From Picochlorum sp. 'celeri' (Eukaryota > Chlorophyta > Trebouxiophyceae): a stretch of DNA of 64,000 bases. Numbering within the stretch: the stretch's first letter is position 1; each line of letters starts with the position of its first letter. Position numbers and translations under genes: made by a program. The notes below the pieces were generated by a model, which was not told where the DNA came from, did not search any database, and worked only from the letters and a program-made list of their open reading frames with translations. Location: positions 1,178,001 through 1,242,000 of the forward strand of contig JAACMV010000023.1 in NCBI GenBank assembly GCA_010909725.1, written 5' to 3'. Shown in pieces: positions 41,250 to 52,030 of the stretch.

Positions 41250-42673
41250 CTACTCCTCACTTTGTGATCCCTCATCTATGACCCCTTCTTCTTGAGCACA
41301 AGTCATTCTCCTAAGCTGATTTACAACTTCTTTGATCCCTGGGCGATCTTTTGGGTCGAAGGACATGCATGATTTCATCAGCCTCGCAAGTTCATCAGGC
41401 AAATCAGCGGAAATTTCCAACGTTTTGCCTGTGGTCACTGCATAAAACACCTGCACATCTTTGGCATCTTCCCATGCAAGACATCCTGTCCACACTTCCC
41501 ACATCAGCACGCCCAAGGAGAATACATCTGAGGCTTTGCTCGACTCTCCATTCACCATGAATTCAGGTGCAGAGTACGACACGGTACTAAGGGTATTTAT
41601 TTTCATGGTTTTTGTGGCATTCAATGATGCATGGCCAAAGTCAATTAGCTTTGCTGTCAAAGATTCTTTGTCAGGCTTGCCATCTTCACCCATCCTCGTG
41701 TAGTGAAGCATGACATTTGTATTTGATAGGTCTCGATGGACAATGTTATTTTGATGCAAGTACTGCATTGCACAAGCAGTACTGAGGACTATTGCCTTCA
41801 AAAGTATGTATTGTTTCTGTAGATTGTTGTGCTGCCATGCTCCCTTCCTCAGGGCCTCGTACAGCGTTCCTCCGTTGCAATATTCTTCAATGATAGCAAA
41901 ATAAATTTTATCCGTAACAGCGCTCTTTTCTTTGAGAGACAGCAAGCAAACCTGCAAATCCCTCATGGATTCGGGATCCGTAGAGAACACGTCAACACGC
42001 ATCCTGGATCCCCTGGAATTTACAGACTCGGATTCCCTGACGAAGGCTGGGCCTAATTTGCTCGTTTATTTTCATCTGCTGTGACTCTCGACAGCCCTGG
42101 AGACGTATCATTAGCTTTAGGGCCGCTGAATTATATGCGAGTTTCACAATATTTTGGCAATGTTGGGATGTTGTCCCGTAGCCATACATGCACAAATCTC
42201 GCTCGATCTCTCAATAGAGTTTCGCTATCATATATATGCACAATCTTGACGGCAACTTCGCCATACAACAGGTGGAACCCGTGGTATACTCTTCCATAAG
42301 ATCCAGCACCAAGATGTGATCTAATTTCCAGATTATGATCATTCAGATCATCGACTAGAAAATTTGATCGCTTGCTGACTTGCTCATGAAACTCCTGAAG
42401 CATGTGTATGCGTTCTGGATGCAGGGTGTCTGCTGCTTCAAGGTCGGGGGCCGGAGAGCATTTGGCATCATTGCTTGATTGGGATTGCACACTGGCCTGC
42501 TCAAACGGAGATGGAAGCAGCTGCGCATCGATCTCGTCCTCCACAAATTTTTTCGCGTCGTTATTATTTTTTGCATTCGGGCCACCTTGCCTCCTAAATG
42601 CCGAAGGGCCGGAAAACACGGCGTTATTGTCTGGGATATCTGGACTATTACTCTTTCTCCCATTTCGTGACAT
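41250..42673 (-). CDS. Protein kinase (TKL-like), frame interrupted near 42180-42235
   Basis: Two well-conserved parts. The N-part (42673 to ~42235) encodes a Ser/Asn-rich leader then HLGAGSYGRVYHG and GEVAVKIV, the Gly-loop and catalytic Lys. The C-part (42036 to 41250) carries IEEYCNGGTLYEAL, IVHRDLSNTNVML, AKLIDFGHASL, VSYSAPEFMVNGE, DVFSLGVLMWEVWTG and FDPKDRPG, a complete and apparently active catalytic lobe. Between them GQHPNIAKIL lies in another frame. An intron of 111 or 135 bp (donor at 42147, acceptor at 42037 or 42013) joins HPNIAKIL to the C-part. A second join upstream would need an implausible 32-bp intron or a real frameshift. Possibly a decaying gene. Confidence 0.62.
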
Positions 42674-43499
42674 CACAATGGCACTCGTAATACTACTACT
42701 GCCAATTCTCGCCCTAAAAAATACATGGATACTGTAAAACGAGCAATAATTTTGCCAGGTGGGCTGACGAAAGTTGAATTGAAGTTTCAGAGTTCTTGAC
42801 CGAGCAATTGAGCCCCTTAAGGAAGATCTCCTCTTTTCCTATCGAACCTTCTTCTTGATAGGCAATCGACCCAGTGCCGAGCATTTGCTATGGAGGAAAA
42901 TTCTTCTCGGTCAATTATGATACATCACTTCTCTTTCTTTATCTTCCATTGGTGTTTGGTCCTTCGGGTATGGTGGTATTTGTCGTCTTTTCAGCGATGA
43001 GGTCTGACAGGGTACCAAAGTGTTGCCCTCTCCCTACTTAGACCTTTCCCTGCTGTACTCAATGTGGGTATTAGCTCTGTTTTTTTATACTGTTGCGTAT
43101 TCATGCACTTCAGTTGCTTCAAAGGTGGCTTTCACGTGTATGGATGATTCTGGCACGGTGTGATTGCTTAGTCATTCAGTTTCACTATGCATTATGCCGT
43201 GTTGATAGGAAATCCTCTTTTCATCTTGGGTGCTCCTTTTTGGTGATCCTTCATCTTTCTTTTCGGCTCAAACCAAGTTTAACCAGTCAATAAGAGACCA
43301 TTTAATAGCTCGAATGTTCTGTATTTTTATGACACGTCTAATTAGATGTGTGCAACCACACGAGATTGTATTCTTGAAAGAATTCTGGGATTGTTGCCGC
43401 CGTTTGGAGGCAGGATAATCGCGTACCGCCGTCGTCCCACTCCCTATTGAATGTGATGGGAGAAGAACAGAGAGCCCGATAAGGAGGTGGAGATGGTAT
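42674..43499. other. Spacer with degenerate fragments of the 654-bp repeat
   Basis: No gene recognised. The last ~80 bp (about 43421-43500, with CCCGATAAGGAGGTGG) resemble an internal part of the tandem unit, so the array has a decayed left edge. Confidence 0.45.
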
Positions 43500-46074
43500 C
43501 ATTTAAATTGAATTGATGTGCGGGTTGAATTTTGAATGCGTTGTGTCTCAGCTTACCCTACACCTTCCATCCCAGGGTACCCTACCCATCATTTGGACAA
43601 TTGTCTTCTAGATAGAGGTACTATGCAATCTGTAAAAGTGAGAGACAGAAAAGAAAGAGTAGCGTTCGACCCCGGCGTTTTTCCCGTATACATTTTCTTA
43701 TGTTCTTCTTACGGCCAAGGTTCGCAGAATTTCGGAGGGGGGGGGGGTCCCACTCACTATTAGACGTGATGGGAGAGCCCGATAAGGAGGAGGAACGACA
43801 GGAGCCAATCACCACCGCTTTGACCCTGGCGAAATTCGCCCGGTGCCTTTCTGTGATGTTGATTGGTGGCATGGGCGTGCATGGGGCTCATTCCTCTGCG
43901 GGCGATGCTCTCGCTCCCTTCTCTTTGAAATTCCGTTCTCTTGCCTGCCTCACTCTGAGAATGAAATGAAACACACGCCCTATACTTGAACGACATTTGG
44001 GCAAATGGGAGAACCAAAGCTGTTCCAGACGATGGCGAGTAGCAGCAAATATTCGACCCCGGCGTATTTCCCGTATATCCCTTCATACGGCCAAGGTTTA
44101 CGTATCGCCGTACGTTCCTGCAGCGAGTGGCGAGGAATGATCATTCAAATTGAATTGACGTGAGAGGTGAATTTTGAATGCGTTGTGTCTCAGCTTATCC
44201 AGCTTACCCTACACCTTCCATCCCAGGGTAGGGTACCCTACCCATCATTTGGACAATTGTCTTCTAGATAGAGGTACTATGCAATCTGTAAAAGTGAGAG
44301 ACAGAAAAGAAAGAGTAGCGTTCGACCCCGGCGTTTTTCCCGTATACATTTTCTTATGTTCTTCTTACGGCCAAGGTTCGCAGAATTTCGGAGGGGGGGG
44401 TCCCACTCACTATTAGACGTGATGGGAGAGCCCGATAAGGAGGAGGAACGACAGGAGCCAATCACCACCGCTTTGACCCTGGCGAAATTCGCCCGGTGCC
44501 TTTCTGTGATGTTGATTGGTGGCATGGGCGTGCATGGGGCTCATTCCTCTGCGGGCGATGCTCTCGCTCCCTTCTCTTTGAAATTCCGTTCTCTTGCCTG
44601 CCTCACTCTGAGAATGAAATGAAACACACGCCCTATACTTGAACGACATTTGGGCAAATGGGAGAACCAAAGCTGTTCCAGACGATGGCGAGTAGCAGCA
44701 AATATTCGACCCCGGCGTATTTCCCGTATATCCCTTCATACGGCCAAGGTTTACGTATCGCCGTACGTTCCTGCAGCGAGTGGCGAGGAATGATCATTCA
44801 AATTGAATTGACGTGAGAGGTGAATTTTGAATGCGTTGTGTCTCAGCTTATCCAGCTTACCCTACACCTTCCATCCCAGGGTAGGGTACCCTACCCATCA
44901 TTTGGACAATTGTCTTCTAGATAGAGGTACTATGCAATCTGTAAAAGTGAGAGACAGAAAAGAAAGAGTAGCGTTCGACCCCGGCGTTTTTCCCGTATAC
45001 ATTTTCTTATGTTCTTCTTACGGCCAAGGTTCGCAGAATTTCGGAGGGGGGGGTCCCACTCACTATTAGACGTGATGGGAGAGCCCGATAAGGAGGAGGA
45101 ACGACAGGAGCCAATCACCACCGCTTTGACCCTGGCGAAATTCGACCGGTGCCTTTCTGTGATGTTGATTGGTGGCATGGGCGTGCATGGGGCTCATTCC
45201 TCTGCGGGGCGATGCTCTCGCTCCCTTCTCTTTGAAATTCCGTTCTCTTGCCTGCCTCACTCTGAGAATGAAATGAAACACACGCCCTATACTTGAACGA
45301 CATTTGGGCAAATGGGAGAACCAAAGCTGTTCCAGACGATGGCGAGTAGCAGCAAATATTCGACCCCGGCGTATTTCCCGTATATCCCTTCATACGGCCA
45401 AGGTTTACGTATCGCCGTACGTTCCTGCAGCGAGTGGCGAGGAATGATCATTCAAATTGAATTGACGTGAGAGGTGAATTTTGAATGCGTTGTGTCTCAG
45501 CTTATCCAGCTTACCCTACACCTTCCATCCCAGGGTAGGGTACCCTACCCATCATTTGGACAATTGTCTTCTAGATAGAGGTACTATGCAATCTGTAAAA
45601 GTGAGAGACAGAAAAGAAAGAGTAGCGTTCGACCCCGGCGTTTTTCCCGTATACATTTTCTTATGTTCTTCTTACGGCCAAGGTTCGCAGAATTTCGGAG
45701 GGGGGGGTCCCACTCACTATTAGACGTGATGGGAGAGCCCGATAAGGAGGAGGAACGACAGGAGCCAATCACCACCGCTTTGACCCTGGCGAAATTCGAC
45801 CGGTGCCTTTCTGTGATGTTGATTGGTGGCATGGGCGTGCATGGGGCTCATTCCTCTGCGGGCGATGCTCTCGCTCCCTTCTCTTTGAAATTCCGTTCTC
45901 TTGCCTGCCTCACTCTGAGAATGAAATGAAACACACGCCCTATACTTGAACGACATTTGGGCAAATGGGAGAACCAAAGCTGTTCCAGACGATGGCGAGT
46001 AGCAGCAAATATTCGACCCCGGCGTATTTCCCGTATATCCCTTCATACGGCCAAGGTTTACGTATCGCCGTACA
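43500..46074. repeat. Tandem array of ~4 units of about 654 bp
   Basis: The marker ATTTGGACAATTGTCTTC occurs at 43591, 44247, 44900 and 45554, giving periods of 656, 653 and 654 bp. The last unit is cut at CGCCGTAC (46073). Units are almost identical. Units 1-2 share ATTCGCCCGG where 3-4 have ATTCGACCGG, and the poly-G tract is 11 in unit 1 and 8 in the others. Each unit holds two related sub-repeats around TTCGACCCCGGCG, one in each half. Units 2-4 contain the perfect palindrome GGGTAGGGTACCCTACCC. Short ORFs on both strands merely repeat with the units. No gene is supported. It is a minisatellite-like or satellite array. Confidence 0.92.
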
Positions 46075-46329
46075 AAATACGAAGAATCAGTTCCTCACGC
46101 TGTGAGACACGAGGCTAGATTCCGCTTTTCGCTTTGTCTATGTTACACTCTCAAGGGAATTCTACTTGCCCGGCTTTTCTGAGGTGCAATAATTTTGGTA
46201 TGAAGCCCGTTGATACAGAATTTGAGATATCCCAGCCTGCTGCTGCATTGCCGTGATAACCGTAGCCTACGGCACCCGTTTGTAGTGCCGCCCCCCTTTG
46301 AAGGGGACCAAATCCGGCCAAGTCAAAAA

Positions 46330-47435
46330 AGATTGAATGCACCCCAAACCTTCACTCCGGCAACTCCAAATCATATACATATATAGTACAGCCCGAATCA
46401 TGCCCTGTATATGCAGAACTGGCCGTCGTGTAGGGTTGGCCGTTTCAACATGCCCCTACTTTTGCACCATATTTTTGGCTCTGTGCAGTGAATTGGAGGC
46501 TTTCCAGAGCGACATGCTCGCCATATGCGTTCATATAGGTGATTTGGTGGGTTCCCACGGAGCCACATCGGCGTTCATAGCGTGGATTGGCACTGACCTG
46601 TCCCTGGAGAGTCAGTGCGATGAGCTGCGCAGAAGTACCAGAGGATTTTGTGTTTGACAGTGAAGGGTGCCCCAGGCTGGAGGAATCTGCCCAGTCATTC
46701 ATGGACGCCACCAATTTTTGCAATGCTGCGATACAATTCGGAAAGTGCACATCTTGGAAGATGGTATGGAGGCGTGGACACGAAGAGAGGGTGCTTGATA
46801 ACTCCCTGCTGCAAAGACTCATCCAAGGTACTCATCATCGATGGGACGCTCATGAGCAACAGGCCCTAGGGATGCTTCGCTCAAAGCATCACCAAACCAG
46901 ATGAGACTGGGAAAGAGGTCCCCAAAAGGTGGGGAAAGCGACAGAGGACGTTCGTGAATGTGGTGCCAGGGTTGAGGACAAAGCAGCACAGGATGGAGCT
47001 GGTGAAATTGCTGGATCAGTTCCAAAAGTGGATCCGAAGCCTCGGAGGACCTTCGGCAGAGTCCCCCATGTTTCCTAAGAGATCTAGGCTACTGGAATTG
47101 GGCACGGCATAGAACTTGGATTCGTTCCTGAAGTGGGCACACACCAATTCAAGAGCATGGTCCACTCAACCAAACGGTTGACCTTGGCAGACTTCGTGCG
47201 CTGCCTGGCGAGTGAATCCCCGGTAGTCTCGTATATCTCGATGAATAATATATCCCATATAAAAGAATGCGTCAAGGATGGCTCGCGGATCTCGAGTGGG
47301 GTGATGCAGGACATGATGAAACACTCCCCATACCTCGACAAACTGCTGCAGGCGGTGAGCCACTCACAGGGGCACGTCCAAGTTCCTCCCGAGTGGCAAT
47401 CCTTGCTGGGAGGATGCGCCCATGATAACGCATAA
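46330..47435 (+). mobile_element. Degenerate copy of the SWIM-like zinc-cluster transposon
   Basis: Bases 46330-46372 match the inverse of 58852-58894 (CTCCGGCAACTCCAAATCAT region). Bases 46445-46640 match the inverse of 58600-58420, encoding LCSELEAFQSDMLAICVHIG and GATSAFIAWIGTDLSL. After DLSL this copy jumps directly to ESQCDEL, skipping ~1.48 kb present in the other copy. Downstream frames (ESAQSFMDATNFCNAAIQFG, VSYISMNNISHIKECVKDGS) are broken by frameshifts. They may be the distal part of the same element's protein, which is absent from the 58-kb copy. Confidence 0.6.
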
Positions 47436-48609
47436 TAACACATAAATACATAAATATCAAAATCTTTCATCTGAGCGGCGGTAAATCGTGCATTAGAAGA
47501 TTGCAAGAGCAAATTCGCCTCAGGCATGTCCTGTTAGTGAATGAAAAAACAAAATGCGACTGTTTGCGGTCCACAGTGCATCTATTTGAGTTTGGTGGAT
47601 TCCACTGTAACTTATACTTAAACCATAAAAGAATACAAAGGTTATAGGGAATATTAAGGCCGCATAATGCCTCGAAGCGCCATGCGAGCCGCAAACGACT
47701 TGGGCGTTTCGAATGCCCTCCTCCGGGAGAGCGAGATGTCTTCAGCAAATTGCAGCGGATATGACAACGATAGTGAAAAATGATGCAAATATATTTTTTT
47801 AAACTAAAGCCGCGTGAACCGATCCGCCAACTTTTCAAAAAGCGCTTCGAGGAGCCTACCCAAAGGCATCCATTGCTGAAAAAAGGAGAATTGAGCTCCA
47901 GAGTACATGTCGATGATCAGGTCCATGGCCTCATCATGTCTCTATACGTCTATTACACTCACTGGCGTCGAAAGGTCTCGAATATACCAGAAATATGTGC
48001 TGTTTTTGGCACCACGTTGGGTGATCTAAAGGGACAGTGAGTTGCAAGGCAAGTTGAGCAAAATGAGAGAGCTGGTGGATGCGTTTTTCCAACACTGCTC
48101 CATTCTGGAGGTGATTTTTTTTCCAACAGGTTGAGTAATTGCCAAGGCGCAGATGGTAGGGTACATGAACACACTCAAGGAGTTTAGTGTGGATGGTGAT
48201 ACAGATCCTGCAATCGAAGGGGCAGATCCTGTCCTTAACCCTACCCTACCCTACAACAAGGAAGTTCATTCCATTCGATGCCATCGATATGGACCCAAAA
48301 TCCACGTATGACAACCTTTTTATCGAACGGACGCCGAGTGTCTTCAATATTAGTACATGGGCACAGCAACCAGCAATGGAGAGACTGGTCACTCGGCACC
48401 TAGGGATGCATATAACATGACAATCTCAGACCCTTTTACACAGCATGACGCATCCTTACAGAAATGATTGTTAATTGTCACATCTTAAGTCACAGAGGGA
48501 ACCCTCTATCCGCAAGCTTCAAAGAATAACGACGTAGTAGATAAGGTGACTAATGTTTACTAACTATCAAAAAAACTACAAAAGTCTGTTTCCCAACTTT
48601 CAAAATATC
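47436..48609. other. Gene-poor stretch, probably transposon-derived
   Basis: Several short frames exist (for example 47780-48040 with LFKKRFEEPTQRHPLLKKGE), but none is recognisable. A short CCCTA run (TTAACCCTACCCTACCCTAC at 48235-48254) is present. Nothing else is supported. Confidence 0.4.
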
Positions 48610-50068
48610 TCAAACAAACTTCTGTGCGAGAATACTCTCCATGGTGGTCATGTACGTTGTTGAATTATATCTGTTAGCAACGAATTTACACGATCTTTTG
48701 GAGATGGAATTGGAGATCTCAGGATTGTTGATCAGGTGATCTACATACCATATGAGTTCAGCACCTGCACACATGTGCATTAGTTGAATCATCTCTCAAT
48801 ATCAGCAAATTTATGTTCACAGAATTAACCAGCAACACTGCCTCAAACAAACCATTTAAGCTTTTTCGTTTTCTCAATATACTTTATTTAACATTCTTAC
48901 CTGTGGAAAAGAGAAGGCCTGTCTTGCCATGTTTGATGATTTCAGCTGGCCCACCACAGCCTTTGGCTAGGACAGGAACTCCATGAGCAAAAGCTTCTAC
49001 GATCACTCTACCAAACGCCTCGCATTCTGAGTTTAAAACCATAATATTCCCTATGTTGTAGAATTCGCGCATGGCTTTTTCAGACGTGATTGAGCCCAAG
49101 AGGTGCAACTTCATCTCACGAGAAACCCTGGCATTTTCAGTCCTAGATCCAAGGTACCGATTTCTGAGAACATCAGAATATGTCTTCTCGACGTCTCCAA
49201 CGAATATGGCATGTCTGAATGAATTTGCATCGGTATATTGGCCACGGAAAAAGTCTTGCACTAGGGGGAAGCTACCTTTCTGCTGACAAAACTTTCCTAT
49301 GCTCATGATCTACACACAGCAAGGCAATAAGGCACTAAAAAGGCCATTGCGCTATTTTCAAGCCTAAAAGAATCTAGAGATGTATTTTTCTTATGTCATC
49401 CAATATATATATGTTATAACATTCTGACGAAAATAAAACTGTAGAAAACGCACCACTGCATGGTTAGCTGGGATCCTCAATGCCACTCTGGCAAATGCCC
49501 TCATGTTCCTCCACTTTGTCCGATGCTTGCATGGCAATATCGAGTTCAACTCAGAGTTCAGGGCATTGTTAACTACTCGAAATGTTTTTGATGTGGAAAA
49601 CAAACCATAATGGTCTTCATACAGGGCTTTTGAACTGTGGCTGACGAAGAGGACAGATTGAGCAAGCTGCATCATCTTTTTTCTCATCGACTCATTCTCG
49701 TAGAGATACAGGCCTTGAGATCGGAAGTCAAGTGGAAGCTCCCGTACGTACCAAAATAATCTATCCGAAAAGATAGGTCCAAATGCCTTGTATTGTGTGT
49801 CCACCCAGACATCAGAAACAATTGTGTTTGCTACTATTGCATCATACATCTCTGGGCGATTTTTCATGATTTGAGTAGGTCTCGATTGATTCCAGGTGAA
49901 TGTTTTTATCTGTAATGCTGTCGACGCAAGGTATCCTCCTTCTAAAGATAGCAGGTGAACAACATGCCCTCTCCCACGAAGACTGTAGTACAAGTTGAGA
50001 AGCGAGAGAACAGCTCCGGTAGGTGTCATCTCGTGGGACACCAGGAGCACCCTGAGTTTGGGGTGCAT
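48610..50068 (-). CDS. GT4-family glycosyltransferase
   Basis: Three exons: 50068-49454, 49309-48901 and 48764-48610, with introns of 144 and 136 bp (GTGCGT...GTGTAG and GTAAGA...GTGCAG). All phases are consistent, 392 aa. The N-terminal GT-B domain starts RVLLVSHEMTPTGAVLSLLN. Splicing restores the domain boundary IPANHAVIMSIGKFCQQKGS, with the GT4 pattern of a strand followed by KG. The donor-binding motif E-X7-E is in ECEAFGRVIVEAFAHGVPV, followed by AEIIKHGKTGLLF. The third exon completes the C-terminal helices. No membrane segment is seen, so it is probably cytosolic or peripheral. The substrate is unknown. Intact in a sea of transposons, so likely under selection. Confidence 0.82.
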
Positions 50069-50638
50069 TGCAAAGAACCCGAAACGCTAGCCGCAGCAAT
50101 GGACTCGCGTTAGTCGAGTACGGCGAGTTTTATAATTTAAACAAAAAATAGCAGTAAGGAGAGAGGCTCAAGGAGAATTGATTAGATATTAATTATTGAT
50201 GAGATAAATGAGCTTCATCGATGCTTCGATTTGTCGAACGGTCAAACCACGAGGTACTCCGCTTTAAACGATTTTTTGGATTCTGACGTCAGCGCCCGAC
50301 GTCGCGACGGGTGCGGACCCAACCCTGAATTTTTGAATTTTGTTTACAGGTTGACAGAATGGGTTATAGGGTTTCTGGCACAACCTAGGCACGACAAGGA
50401 AGATATTCATCCACTCGCACGAATTCTTTACAAATCAAAAAAAAAATTAAAGAGCCGATCCACTAGGCGGACGGGAGAGGCGCCCTCCCTCGAATCGCCA
50501 CTAGCGCGATTTGGAGCGCATACTTGTCAGTACTCGAAAATGGAGCGCAATATTATAACTAATTTCGCGAAACCATACAATCGCGCGCAAACACGAAGAT
50601 GCCGGCATCTTCCGCGCCGGACACTTCATTTCACCTAA
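50069..50638. other. Spacer left of the DDE transposon
   Basis: A 135-codon open frame (50231-50638) is basic but matches nothing I know. The stretch has more CG dinucleotides (for example GACGTCGCGACGGGTGCG near 50300) than its surroundings. Confidence 0.35.
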
Positions 50639-50673
50639 GACCGCTTTTACTTGATTCCTTGGTTCCCGTCTAT
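50639..50673 (+). repeat. Left terminal inverted repeat of the DDE transposon
   Basis: Begins GACCGCTTTTACTTGATTCC. It pairs with 56041-56075 with a single mismatch at the second base. Confidence 0.85.
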
Positions 50674-50819
50674 CACCAAATCTCAAATCGGGTCGGCGAT
50701 TCGGCAAAAAAGTAGATTTCCTCAAAAAATAAATTTGGCTATACAAGCATATAACTGGATATATATAGTCAAATAGAGTGTTTATCAGTAATGCAATTGA
50801 TAAATACCTCATTGAGACG

Positions 50820-52030
50820 CTAATCTGAATCGGCGCACATGGAATACTGGCCAGATGGTCCAGTGTCTAAGGTCTCTCCTGGCTCATCCCTCATAGCACT
50901 ATTCTCCAGAATCAGGAGACAGGAACATATGTCATGAATGGCCTTCAAGGCGAACTAGGATGGCAGATACACCCTAAATGCACTATGACATTAGATACAT
51001 ATACAGTGAAGCAAGGAACTAGCTTGCTCACACGAGTAGATAGACAGCACCGACGCAGACGCCTCCAGAGCTGGCTTGAGATCATAGCGAGCGTGCCTAG
51101 ACCACTCCACAGAATCTTCAAGCCTTTGCAACAGCTTCAGCTCCCATCTATCTATAAACTCCCTTTCTGGGAGATCCTCATGGATACTCAGGTGAATGCT
51201 CAGAAGACGCAGAAAGAAAAAGCATGTGTTTGTGGCCACTCAAATGCCACACCAGGTAGAAACCATTATTATACCACAGAATGCAGCATAGCTTGTAGCC
51301 TATATCAGCACCTTGCCACAGGTCTTGGCATTCCAGTCAACCAGGTGTTGCACTCCATTTGGACCAACCAGCCTCCATCACCTCTTCCATACCCCTCGGA
51401 CACTTGGGGTCTCATCGTGGTGGCGTGCAGTTATAGCTTGGATGATATTCGACGACAGATCTTCAAGGCCTCGGCAGACGCTCCATCTGCCCAGTTTATT
51501 GACACCCTCATCAGCACATTCAATGAGGTATTAGATGCTTATAAAGATAGCCTTTCTCCCGGGTCGGTAGCTCAGACATGTCTCCCCATCATTCGTTGGC
51601 GAGATGCTGAGCACCGCTGGGAACTTGCCAGGTAGTTTGTGCCTCCTGTAGGTCTTCTCCCCTCTTGCACTAGCTTCTTTTCCCCTCTTTCGGTTGCCTC
51701 AGACCTCAGTTTTTATTATTGGATAGCTACTTCTCGCTGGAAACTTGTGTTTTTACGGTACTCTGGATCAAGGTCGTTTATGACAGTTTTACCTGCTAGA
51801 GTTACTCTGACACTGGTCTCCTCCCTGTATTAGTGGGTTGATAACAGGTGGAGTCGTATCTCGAGATGAATCAATAGCGTAGATTTATTTGCCACGGCAT
51901 GTGTTTTCTCTGTTTTTCTTATTTTTTTTTCCTCTTCGCCAATGATGTCTGGAGTGGGGCCTCCGACGGACGAATTCCTCCGTCGACCGGGAACTCCCAG
52001 GCTGGTGCTGTAACCCACACTAATTAATTA
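50820..52030 (+). mobile_element. 3' end of a non-LTR retrotransposon inserted in the DDE transposon
   Basis: Contains a 233-aa ORF (50934-51635) with ACVCGHSNATPGRNHYYTTE followed by CSIACSLYQHLATGLGIPVN, a C-terminal CCHC-like pattern of LINE proteins (CXC, H, C). A 3' UTR of ~390 bp ends in a (TAAT)n-like tail, ACTAATTAATTAATTA at 52018-52030. The last 190 bp recur inverted at 62768-62965 with the same tail type. The left limit (about 50820) is a guess because the 5' end is truncated. Its tail abuts the truncated transposase frame. Confidence 0.55.

Noticed and set aside
42013..42235. A 32-bp intron in the kinase gene to repair the frame
   Set aside because: It would restore a plausible C-helix, but it is far below every other intron in the window (57 bp minimum), so I report a frame break instead.
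43500..46074. Repeated ORFs on both strands of the tandem array (80-108 codons each)
   Set aside because: They recur only because the DNA unit recurs, occur on both strands, and change length with poly-G variation. No domain or codon pattern supports them.
43500..46074. CRISPR-like array
   Set aside because: Units are ~654 bp with no short direct repeats and unique spacers, and the host is eukaryotic.
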